Source of the DNA: Flectonema sp. DT1601
Taxonomy: Eukaryota; Euglenozoa; Diplonemea; Diplonemida; Diplonemidae
Length of the DNA: 64,000 nucleotides
NCBI GenBank assembly: GCA_964019425.1
Contig: OZ025849.1
Location: forward strand, 62,001-126,000
Direction: 5' to 3'
Part shown: in pieces, positions 55,169-64,000 of the stretch
Layout of the letters: each line of letters starts with the position of its first letter
Numbering within the stretch: the stretch's first letter is position 1
Notes under the pieces: generated by a model
What the model saw: the letters and a program-made list of their open reading frames with translations, nothing else
What the model was told of the DNA's origin: nothing
Databases searched by the model: none
Position numbers and translations under genes: made by a program

Positions 55169-55430
55169 AGAAAAAAAACGGAAAATAGAAATTAGTCGAC
55201 AAAGTCGAACGATAAAAAAAAACAATGATAACATTGTTTATTCTTTTTTTTGTATTTTTTTTTATATTCTTTTTCATTAATTTTGAAAAAAAAAACAATC
55301 AGTTTAGCGTCTTGACCAGGACGGAAAATAGAAAGTGATCGACATAGTTGATCGATAAAAAAAACAATGATAATATTGTTTATTCTTTTTTTTTTTTTTT
55401 TTTTTTTTAATTTCTTTTTATTTATTTTTG
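55169..55430. repeat. Satellite tract right of piggyBac
   Basis: One A-type unit (cggaaaatagaaattagtcg, acaaagtcgaacg; about 55178-55245) and one B-type unit (about 55284-55385), each ending in a caatgata.cattg or caatgataatattg palindrome plus tttattc. It is continuous with 53282-53422 if the transposon is removed. Confidence 0.8.
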
Positions 55431-55477
55431 GGCAAACTAGTGTTTACTACACAAATAGTTTCAGAACTAACCATTCA

Positions 55478-55508
<31 letters not shown>

Positions 55509-55745
55509 GAGTGCACCACGACCCGTGAGTCTGTGATGCTGATTGCGCTGTTAGGCGCGGCTGTTCATTACAAAATCCAAAATGGCTGGGGGACCCAAAA
55601 ACTGTATATGGGATGCATCGAGACCCGCACCTGTCTTTAAGAGCGGATGTGGTTCAGCGGAGGGAGCACTGACTTTGGATACCCGACGCCCAGGCTCAAT
55701 CCCGACCAACGTCATTTTTTTTTCACCGGATTTTTTCACCCAGAA
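55431..55745 (+). mobile_element. tRNA-derived SINE-like sequence
   Basis: A box TGGTTCAGCGG (55650-55660) and B-box-like GGCTCAATCCC (55693-55703) are 43 bp apart, the tRNA spacing. GATGT and ACGTC at the two ends could form a degenerate acceptor stem. The T arm is poorly paired, so it is tRNA-related but not an intact tRNA. The upstream part (tagtttcagaactaaccatt and ttcattacaaaatccaaaat) recurs inverted at 59560-59615, with another B box nearby. Confidence 0.45.
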
Positions 55746-55751
55746 TAGGTA

Positions 55752-56098
55752 TTAAGCTGGGGTATAGTGCAAGGGGGGGCTTGCGTTCCGCCAAGAACTT
55801 GGCGGAACGCAAGCACCCCCCCCCCAACCCCCCCCAAGGGGGGGGAGCCACTAATAAAAGCCAACCTCTCCCGTACAAAGTCCAACCTCAAAAAACAAAT
55901 TTGCTACTAATGGATATTAAGCTGGGAAGAGTGCAAGGGGGGGCTTGCGTTCCGCCAAGTTCTTGGCGGAACGCAAGCCCCCCCCCCAACCAAGGGGGGG
56001 AGCCACTAATAAAAGCCAACCTCCCCTGTACAAAGTCCAACCTGAAAAAACAAGTTTGCTACTAATGGATGTTAAGCTGAGGAAGAGTGCAAGGGGGG
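55752..56098. repeat. GC-rich perfect-hairpin tandem units
   Basis: Two ~160-bp units from ttaagctgg. Each has a G-run, then a perfect 17-bp-arm hairpin (GCTTGCGTTCCGCCAAG, 2-nt loop, complement; 55779-55814 and 55943-55978), then C-runs, a second C/G hairpin, and agccactaataaaagccaac. Loops differ (AA, TT) while arms are identical. The tract ends in aaggggggg joined to retroelement D's 3' end. Confidence 0.8.
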
Positions 56099-56458
56099 GT
56101 TAACTGTTTGATTTTGTACGTAAAATACAAATGTTTTGTATCATAAAAAACATAACGATAATTTAACATTAGTTCTGAGATACAGTGACTAGGTGTGATG
56201 CTTAACTTAGCCTTTTAAAGTAACTATTAGGTTTCGAGAGTAATCCATATACCTCTTACCTCTATTCTCTCATCATCAGTATGGTGTAGAAGTAAGTCAA
56301 TCATCTGTTGTGACTGAAGCATCTTAGTTAGCAAGACTAGGATGTAGTTACTTTGTTATAATGTTTATAAAAAAAAAACATTCTTCTTGTTATTACTAGT
56401 TCGTAGCGCACTACTAGTGGAGCACTCTTCTACAATAAATGTAGAAAGTATAAGATGA
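56099..56458 (-). other. 3' region of retroelement copy D
   Basis: Nearly identical to copy B's 3' region; one hairpin base differs (CATCCTAGT versus CATACTAGT), improving pairing with GATG. Confidence 0.7.
56217..56354 (-). ncRNA. Hammerhead-like motif, copy D (variant core)
   Basis: Same lengthened CTGATGATGA core as copy B, with the outer stem, stem II and GAAA kept. Confidence 0.35.
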
Positions 56459-59391
56459 TTAATTATCAAGATCTGATGCATAATCTGATACATCTTCAAA
56501 ATCATGTAAAACAGGAGTCGAAGGAGTATCTAAGATGTTCGTAACGTTCTCTTTATCTTCACTTTTAGGTGTGTTGATATCTTCTTGTTTGGCTCGTTTC
56601 TTACGTACATCTTTTCTTAGTAGCGGCTGCATAGGACTTTCAGAATTTAATCTCTTTGTATATTTCGACTTCTCCTTCTTTTTTGCTGAAGCGACTAGCA
56701 TCTTATTAACCTCAACTTTGATCTTGCGTTTACTTTTAGATCCGTTCTTATTCTCTAACTTTTTTCTCTTGTCCTTGTCCATGTATCCATTAAATTCGAT
56801 TATTGGAATCGGACTTTCAGAATTTAATCTTTTGCGGGTATCTCTTTTTGGTGTAGTTAGTGTACTATCCTCTTTCTCAAGAATTTGTGTTACTAGTTTT
56901 GCACCTCTTTTAATAGACCGCATGTTTAGTTTCTTCTTCTCCTTGATGACCATTGTGATCTTGTTGGAGCCATCACTGTTTTTAACTTCATACGTTGTAT
57001 TATCATGATCCATGTAATATGGAAAGTCCTTTGAGGCTCTGAATATTGCGCATATGTGGACATGATCAATAATTGATTTTTTAGTCTTGAAGCAATATTT
57101 ACATTTCCTCTTGATATGCGTTGTATCTTTGTAGGATGGTTCTGACGAGGATGTTGTCGTTGGCACGTCGGTCATTGAGTTCTCAACTATTGTATTAACT
57201 TCTGTTGCCTTTTCTAGTTCAACATGCGACGTTGTCTCATCTTTCTTACTTCCGGTTTCATCTTTAAGTTGGGGAAGTATCTTACTAGATTCTTCATTGA
57301 TAGGTTCCGATGTTTTATCCTTAATCTGCGTATGTGATTGCGTAATGACTTTAATTCTAGGGATAGTTGACTCGTGAGATCCATTATTGAAAGCTTTCTT
57401 TTTGGATTGCTTCATAGCATGTTTATGAGACAGTATATTGGACTTTTTGTTACGTTTTGAACAAGGTTCAAGGGTATCACTTAAACTTTCCGGCATTGAA
57501 GTTACGGGGTTCATACTATCTTCTGTGTCTATGACAACAGTGTTATTTCGTGTTGCTGTTTTCGGAGTTGTAACTTTTAACGATGGTGCAGTGTATGTTG
57601 TAACAATCTTGTTAGGTTGCCTATTCATTGCTAAATCATAAATAAGCTCCCGATTGTGTCCATTCCAACAAGTTAGTGGTTCTTGTGGGACAATCTTGTT
57701 GGTTGTCGGAGTTTTGATTTTGCCTCCCGACTTTTGTTTTACCGGTGTTTCAAACACATGTCGATGTTCAGGTGTTTCTAAACACGGTGGTGATATAGCC
57801 TCAGTCGCAATGAGACTATTGTTTCTGACCTCCATATGAACATTAGTTTGTGGTGGTGAAGCAAGTTCGTTTGCGTTGATACTGTTGTTGTTGATCACTA
57901 TAGGCATATGAATACCAGTCTGCGGTGGTGAAATATACTCGAATGTCTCGAGACTGTTGTTGTTAATTACCGTATGAACACCCGTATGTGGTGGTGCAAT
58001 AGGTTCAATTATGTTGAGATCATTGTTATTGATCAACATATGTACATCCGTTTGTGGTGGTGATATCTCGTTGTAGCTATTGTTATCGACATCGGTAAGG
58101 CAAGTTTTATGAATTGAGTCGTTACTCTTTTTCTTGGGACTTATAAGAGTATCCACATGTGGTGGTGGGATGATGTCAATATCATATAGACTTCTGTTAT
58201 TGACGGCAATCACCGTGTCAATATCAATATCCATCCGAGTTGGTGAAGTAACATCTGTTGGACTCTTAGTATCATGGATAGTTGGCGGTGAGATGGCAAC
58301 AATGTCGTCCCCGTTGTGATAGACTTGTGGGGGTGAGATGGCAGCAATTGTATTTACTTTGTATATTCTCGGAGGTGATACCGCCATGATTTGACACCCA
58401 GATGAGCTGTGATATAGGTTACGAAAGTTTGGGATGGTTGGTATAATCTGCGGTGTTGCAATTATAAGTGTTGTATTTTCGTAATTAAATTGTGTATCCG
58501 TATTATAAAGTGGACCAGTTAGAATAGTGGTCATTGGTGATTCCATATGTACATCGGTATTTGGTGTAGCATATTCCATATGACATAAGTTAGTATTCTG
58601 ATTGGTGTTCAAGATATGATTGGGAAACTTAGTGAGCTTTGTGGTTCCACTTACAAAATCATTTGACTTTTGATCTTCAGAAGTTATGTAATCAGTGATG
58701 TCGAAGTGAGTATTAGATTTAGAAGCCTTGTTAGCAACAACTATTGCTTCCTTATCGTCCAAATCCACATCTTGCTGACCTATTATTGGATCTAGGTGTG
58801 TATCTATCTCTGGATCTTGAGTGACTTCCTTTGAATCTTGAATGACTTCCTTTGGATCTTGAATGACTTTCTTTGGATCTTGAATGACTTCCTTTGGATC
58901 TTGAGTGACTTCCTTTGGATCTTGAATGACTTTCTTTGGATCTTGAGTGACTTTCTTTGGTTCTTGAATGACTTTCTTTGGTTCTTGAATGACTTCCTTA
59001 TGAGTAGTATTTTCATTCGAAGATCCTAAATCCAATGGATCTGTGGCTTTAGCTGTTGTAGAGATATCATCCTCTTCAAATTTCTGTAACATCTCGTATA
59101 ACAATGCTGTGTCATCGTTATCATTCGTCTTTTGACTAAGAGTATCTTTCTCTTGTTTGTTTTCCATGTGGGGCTCCATTGTTGGATAGTCGAGGTTCGG
59201 AAATTGGAGTTTCTCCATAGGATTGTTTTTTGTAGGGCAGAATGCGAAGTGATAGTCAAATGTTTCCAAAGGATATATCCTGGCAATGTCATTCCACGTT
59301 TCATAACTTGGAGTGTGTTGAATGATATCATATCCTGTATACTCTGTATCTTTTCCGATAAATAAGATATAGTGAGTGTATGCTAATCTAA
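56459..59391 (-). pseudogene. Retroelement copy D, 5'-truncated
   Basis: An open frame of about 975 element codons, beginning inside the Cys/His domain (RLAYTHYILFIGKD) and running through heptads, SPP repeats, CCHC finger and the shared end. The reverse transcriptase and the catalytic Cys part are absent. The first ~14 codons of the apparent frame derive from the GC-rich hairpin repeat, not the element. The region that is broken in B is open here. Near identity to B shows recent origin; the 5' cut abuts an eight-G run. Confidence 0.8.
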
Positions 59392-59515
59392 GGGGGGGGC
59401 TTGCGTCCGCCAAATTCTTGGCGGGACGCAAGCCCTCCCCCCAACCCCCCCCAAGGGGGGGGAGCCACTAATAAAAGCCAACCTCCCCGTACAAAGTCCA
59501 ACCTGAAAAAAAAAT
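59392..59515. repeat. GC-rich hairpin unit, third copy
   Basis: Hairpin arms GCTTGCGTCCGCCAA and TTGGCGGGACGCAAGC (59399-59434), slightly less perfect than at 55.8 kb, followed by the same C/G hairpin and gccactaataaaagccaac. It sits exactly at copy D's truncated 5' end, so these units bracket copy D on both sides. Confidence 0.75.
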
Positions 59516-59640
59516 CAGGAAAAAAAAAAAATGACCTTACCCAGGATCGAACTGGACGGTTTACAGCCATTTTGGATTTTGTAATGAATGGTTAGTTCTG
59601 AAACTATTTGTGTAGGAAAGACCCCTTTACCCTTTATTTT
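59516..59640 (-). mobile_element. tRNA-related SINE-like sequence, inverted
   Basis: On the minus strand AGTTCGATCCT (59553-59543) is a B box with a paired T arm (CCAG/CTGG). Next to it is the inverted match to 55445-55580. No clear A box was seen. Confidence 0.4.
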
Positions 59641-59644
59641 TTAA

Positions 59645-60790
59645 AGAAGAGAAACGGAAAATAGAAATATAGTCAACAAAGTCGAACGATAAAAAAAAAA
59701 AACAATGATAACATTGTTTATTCTATTTTTTTATTTTTTTTTTTTTTTCTATTCTTTTTTATTATTTTTGAAAAAAAAAAAAAACAATCAGTTTAGCGTC
59801 TTGACCAGGACGGAAAATAGAAAGTAATCGACATAGTCGATCGATAAAAAAAAACAATGATAACATTGTTTATTCTTTTTTATTTTTTTTAAATTCTTTT
59901 TATTTATTTTTTAAAAAGAAAAAAAACGGAAAATAGAAATTAGTCAACAAAGTCGAACGATAAAAAAAAAAATGATAACATTGTTTATTCTTTTTTTTTT
60001 ATTTTTTTTTATATTCTTTTTTATTAATTTTTAAAAAAAAAACAATCAGTTTAGCGTCTTGACCAGGACGGAAAATAGAAAGTGATCGACATAGTCGATC
60101 GATAAAAAAACAATGATAACATTGTTTATTCTTTTTTTTTTATTTTCTTTTTACTTATTTTTTAAAGAAAAAAAAAACGGAAAATAGAAATTAGTCGACA
60201 AAGTCGAACGATAAAAAAAAAACAATGATAACATTGTTTATTCTTTTTTTTATTTTTTTTTTTATTTTGAAAAAAAAAAAAACAATCAGTTTAGCGTCTT
60301 GACCAGGACGGAAAATAGAAAGTGATCGACATAGTCGATCGATAAAAAAACAATGATAACATTGTTTATTCTTTTTTTATTTTATTTTAAATTCTTTTTA
60401 TTTATTTTTTAAAGAAAAAAAACGGAAAATAGAAATTAGTCAACAAAGTCGAACGATAAAAAAAAAACAATGATAACATTGTTTATTCTTTTTTTTTATT
60501 TTTTTTTTTTTTTAATATTTTTTTATTTTGAAAAAAAAAAAACAATCAGTTTAGCGTCTTGACCAGGACGGAAAATAGGAAGTGATCGAGATAGTCGATC
60601 GATAAAAAAAAAAACAATGATAACATTGTTTATTCTTTTTTTTTTTTTTTATATTCTTTTTATTAGTTTTTTAAAAAAAAAAAACAATCAGTTTAGCGTC
60701 TTGACCAGGACGGAAAACTGGAAGTAATCGACATAGTCGATCGATAAAAAAAACAATGAAAACATTGTTTCATCTTTTATATTTTTTAAT
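59645..60790. repeat. Satellite array, forward orientation
   Basis: Alternating A and B units, five of B and four of A, about 125 bp each, so a higher-order A-B repeat of about 250 bp. B units carry caatcagtttagcgtcttga, ccaggacgg and ATCGACATAGTCGAT; A units carry tagtc(a/g)acaaagtcgaacg without that palindrome. Both end with AACAATGATAACATTGTT (perfect palindrome) and tttattc, separated by A and T tracts. The last unit (60680-60780) is diverged. No gene is present. Confidence 0.9.
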
Positions 60791-61440
60791 TTTTTTTTTT
60801 ATATTTGAAGAAAAGAAAGAAAAAAAAAAAAACAAGCGGAATTGATCATAATGGGTGGCAGGGGTTGATATAACTTCATTTGAAAATTCTTCTTTTTTAA
60901 TTTCTTTTTTTTTTTTTTTTTTATTTAAGAGGAGTTAAGATCACTTACATGAGTTAACACAACACAGATACGAGAGTAGCAAACTGAGGTAACACTACCA
61001 ATTCAACAAAAAATAATCAGGATCGGACACAAGGAGGAGAGTTCATTCTACCTCTCACTGTCCTTGCTGGTATCTTAAGTGTCTTGGTATCTCTTTTGTG
61101 TCGGTATCTCGGAAGTGCTGGTATCTCGTATGTGCGTTGGTATCTCTTGCGTGTTGGTATCTCTTGCACATAAGAAAAATTATTGAGTTAACATGATCAG
61201 TTTTATTTAAAATTAAAGACAGACCGGAACTATTTGAAAATAAAATGTAGATGGGAAACAGTGAAAATTAAAATGAATGATAAAATTAAATGAGATTTAT
61301 GACATAACAGACCAGATAGAGAGTAATAAAGGGAAAAGGAAAACGGGAAGGGTTCATTCACTTAGTTAAAGTTAAGACCGATTAGTCAGTTTAAGGTCTT
61401 GACTAGGACCAACAAAAAAAAAAATAAATAAATAAATAAA
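60791..61440. other. Spacer between opposed satellite arrays
   Basis: No gene. It contains six degenerate (t/c)ggtatct(c/t) repeats spaced 16-22 bp at 61067-61170, and near 61372-61412 a diverged satellite stretch (agtcagtttaaggtcttgac). An AAAT microsatellite lies at about 61421-61446. Confidence 0.6.
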
Positions 61441-61447
61441 TAAATAA

Positions 61448-61639
61448 CGATCAAGCTGAGCTGATCTTGTTTTTATTAAAATAAGGGGAGCGGGAGGGAT
61501 GGAAGGAATAAAGGAAAAAAAAAGAAAAGGTCGATCAATTGGATCTGGTCGACGAGAAGAAGAAGACAATTATTTTAAAGGTCGATCGGCATAGCCGATC
61601 GTTGAGAAAAATAACCAGATATAAATACAATCAGTTTAA

Positions 61640-61676
<37 letters not shown>

Positions 61677-61873
61677 TTAACGATCAAACTGAGCTGATCT
61701 TGTTTTTATTAAAATAAGGGGAGCGGGAGGGATGGAAGGAATAAAGGAAAAAAAAGAAAAGGTCGATCAATTGGATCTGATCGTCGAGAAGAAGAAAACA
61801 ATTATTTTTAAAAAAAATGATCGGTATAGCCGATCGTTGAGAAAAGAACAGATATAAATACAATCGGTTTTGG
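61448..61873. repeat. 233-bp tandem pair related to the satellite
   Basis: Two units (from 61448 and 61681) starting cgatcaa.ctgagctgatct. Each contains gatcaattggatctg and a palindrome GATCGGCATAGCCGATC (unit 2: GATCGGTATAGCCGATC), in the same place as the satellite's ATCGACATAGTCGAT. Frames across them are shadows of A-rich sequence. Confidence 0.8.
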
Positions 61874-62149
61874 TGATCGACGAGTGGAGCGATCACTTGA
61901 CAAGAAGGAAAAAAGAAAGGACCGATTAATTGGGGCTTTGGTTGTATTCCCAAGGCATGTTTTTTTTTTTTTTTTTTTTTTAATTATTCATTTACATTAT
62001 TTTTTTTTTTTTTTTTTTTAAATTAATAATCACATTTTGTTCAAAAATATTTCATATTAGAGTAAAAGAAAAAGAAAAAAAGAAATAAGAGAAAAAAAAA
62101 AAAAAAAACCATTGCTGGCCCCCTCACCACTCATAGAGGATGAGGAGGC

Positions 62150-62910
62150 CGATTACTTTCTATTTTCCGTCCTGGTCAAGACGCTAAACTGATTGTTTTT
62201 TCTTTAAAATAATTAAAAGGATTTAAAAAAAAAAAAAAAAAGAATAAACAATGTTATCATTGTTTTTTTTCTATCGATCGACTATGTCGATTAATTTCTA
62301 TTTTCCGTCCTGGTCAAGACGCTAAACTGATTGTTTTTTCTTTAAAATAATTAAAAGGATTTAAAAAAAAAAAAAATAAAGAATAAACAATGTTATCATT
62401 GTTTTTTTTTCTATCGACTATGTCGATCACTTTCTATTTTCCGTCCTGGTCAAGACGCTAAACTGATTGTTTTTTTTTTTCAAAATTAATAAAAAAAAGA
62501 ATAAAAAAAATAAAAAAAAAGGAATAAACAATGTTATCATTGTTTTTTTTTTTATCGATCGACTATGTCGATTAATTTCTATTTTCCGTCCTGGTCAAGA
62601 CGCTAAACTGATTGTTTTTTCTTTAAAATAATTAAAAGGATTTAAAAAAAAAAAAAAAAAAGAATAAACAATGTTATCATTGTTTTTTTTCTATCGATCG
62701 ACTATGTCGATTAATTTCCATTTTCCGTCCTGGTCAAGACGCTAAACTGATTGTTTTTTCTTTAAAATAATTAAAAGGATTTAAAAAAAAAAAAAATAAA
62801 GAATAAACAATGTTATCATTGTTTTTTTTTCTATCGATCGACTATGTCGATTAATTTCTATTTTCCGTCCTGATCGAGACGCTAAACTGATTGTTTCCTT
62901 TTTTTAAATA

Positions 62911-62915
<5 letters not shown>
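62150..62915. repeat. Satellite array, reverse orientation
   Basis: Six B-type units inverted relative to 59645-60790 (each attttccgtcctggtcaaga, cgctaaactgattg, AACAATG..CATTGTT, ATCGACTATGTCGAT). No A-type units occur here. Units are 120-150 bp. Together with the forward array this makes a large interrupted inverted repeat around 60.8-62.1 kb. Confidence 0.9.
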
Positions 62916-62958
<43 letters not shown>

Positions 62959-63400
62959 ATTTCCCTGCTATCCTCATATCCCCACAATAATATTATACCT
63001 TTTCATTTTCTCTTTCCTTTTCTGGTCTTTTTTTTTTTTTTTCTTTTTTTTCCTTTTTCATACAACGTTTTTTATTTATATTTTTTTTTTATTTTTTATT
63101 TTTTCATGTTTGATTATTTCCTCTTCATTTTTTTTTTTTCTTTTCTTTCTTTTTTTTTTTTTTTTCTCTGCCTCTCTCTTAATTCTGTTCGTTTCTTTGA
63201 AACGAAAATTCATTTGAATATTATTCCTTGGTCAGCAACCATCATTGTCGCCCTTTGGGCCTGTTAAAAAAAAAAAAAAAAAAAGAAAGTTTACATCGGG
63301 AATAGGGCAGGAGCCAAATGCTCCCAGTCCGTTACTTCCCACTTTATCGAAATTCAGGCGTCACTCAAATCTATGCCAAGCCTTGGGAACTTGGATTGGG
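62916..63400. other. Homopolymer-rich spacer
   Basis: An A tract of about 40 bases (62912-62954), then T/C-rich sequence to about 63170 and ordinary AT-rich DNA. No gene was found. The stretch ccaagccttgggaac near 63376 resembles ttcccaaggcatg at 61950. Confidence 0.5.
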
Positions 63401-63404
63401 GTTT

Positions 63405-63600
63405 AGACCATTTACAATTAACAGTTGACAATTAATCTGATTAACGTTATGATCTAACGGACATAAACATATCGACAAAATAATACAAATAAATAAATAC
63501 TAATAGAAACTAGAACTTAGCAATCGTCATCTAAAAAGATTCTTCTGCGATCATGAAAGTTCGTTGAGGTTGGAGTTCGCTTTTTTTTTTTTTTTTGATA
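63405..63600 (-). repeat. Duplicated 3' end of the adjacent gene
   Basis: About 190 bp repeat the 3' flank and last ~25 codons of the gene at 63713 (aattaatctgatt, atatcgacaaaataatac, gaacttagcaatcgtcatct). The coding-like part has a T-tract expansion and ends at the same stop position, so it is a non-functional partial tandem duplication. Confidence 0.75.
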
Positions 63601-63712
63601 AGCGCTCAAACCAATTACAATTAACAATTAATCTGATTGACGTTATGATCGTACAGACATAAACATATCGACAAAATAATACAAATAATTTAATACTAAT
63701 AGAAACTAGAAC

Positions 63713-64000
63713 TTAGCAATCGTCATCTAAAAAGATTCTTCTGCGATCATGAGGATTCGTTGAGGGTGGAGTTCGCTTTTTTTGTGATAGGCGCTCCCTC
63801 GGACGCTTTGGGGTCTCATTTTCTTCTTGCGCTTCCTTTTCGGGTGGGTTAAAACCATTTGCCCATGTTTGTAACTGAAATTTGAGAGCTCTGTTTTGGT
63901 CTTTTGCCAAATAGAGTTGCTCAGAGAGCTCACTGGCCATCTCCATCAACAACATGGAATGATCCAGTTGTTCTTTATGGATAGTCTTCTGTTGATAGCT
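63713..64000 (-). CDS. C-terminal part of a coiled-coil/basic protein (runs off edge)
   Basis: The frame is open from the window edge to the stop at 63713: SYQQKTIHKEQLDHSMLLME, then a helical, coiled-coil-like segment with Leu spacing (MASELSEQLYLAKDQNRALKFQLQTW), then a Pro/Glu/Lys/Arg-rich tail (EKEAQEENETPKRPRERLSQKKRT) and an acidic end (IFLDDDC). The Met at 63955 is internal, not the start. The segment resembles generic transcription-factor or scaffold C-termini, with a basic nuclear-localisation-like stretch; no family is assigned. The rest of the gene lies beyond 64000. Confidence 0.6.
   Translation of the reverse strand, partial: SYQQKTIHKEQLDHSMLLMEMASELSEQLYLAKDQNRALKFQLQTWANGFNPPEKEAQEENETPKRPRERLSQKKRTPPSTNPHDRRRIFLDDDC

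Noticed and set aside
55643-55715. Functional tRNA gene
   Set aside because: A and B boxes are spaced correctly, but the T arm and anticodon stem pair poorly, so a tRNA-derived relic is likelier.

Overview
The window looks like accessory, repeat-dense nuclear DNA of a eukaryote. It is very AT-rich, full of A/T homopolymers, and its genes carry short GT...AG introns with GTATG donors. The best lineage hint is the gene at 11849-15213: a secreted-type leucine-rich-repeat ectodomain followed by a TIG/IPT-like domain, two EGF-like modules and a membrane segment. I know that architecture best from dictyostelid and related amoebozoan slime moulds, so I suggest an amoebozoan with moderate confidence. 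There is no rRNA, CRISPR array or clear intact tRNA.

Layout. 1-9190 is low-complexity AT-rich DNA with no convincing gene; it holds a diverged repeat pair near 5 kb and a roughly 100-bp degenerate repeat near 6.5 kb. 9.2-17 kb is the host-gene part: a CCCH zinc-finger protein, a possible acidic exon, the four-exon LRR receptor and a doubtful small gene. A 772-bp TA-flanked inverted-repeat DNA element lies at 17.03-17.80 kb. From 17.8 to 39.8 kb an amplified unit of about 2.85 kb occurs five times, twice in head-to-tail pairs. Each unit encodes a membrane-anchored P-loop NTPase (minus strand, two or three exons) divergent from a decayed MORN-repeat gene (plus strand).

From 32 to 59.4 kb four copies of a large retroelement family lie on the minus strand. 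Copy C (47720-53245) has an open 1841-residue frame; A, B and D are broken or 5'-truncated. The protein has a Penelope-like reverse transcriptase, then a Cys/His papain-fold domain that looks Josephin/OTU-like, a long S/T-P-rich repetitive tail, a CCHC zinc finger and a basic C-terminus. No GIY-YIG endonuclease was seen. All four copies share a roughly 350-nt 3' region with a hammerhead-ribozyme-like core and hairpins supported by compensatory changes. All four 3' ends, and the truncated 5' ends, abut runs of 5-9 G (plus strand), suggesting cDNA priming on G-rich DNA ends.

Upstream of copy C, inside the NTPase/MORN intergenic spacer and in two opposed arrays at 59.6-60.8 and 62.15-62.9 kb, one satellite motif recurs with two palindromes; one palindrome shows compensatory change. 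An internally deleted piggyBac transposon (53427-55164, TTAA-flanked) sits in one satellite tract. GC-rich perfect hairpin units (55.8-56.0 and 59.4 kb) and tRNA-related sequences fill other junctions. The window ends in the C-terminal part of a coiled-coil/basic protein that runs off the right edge, whose 3' end is locally duplicated.
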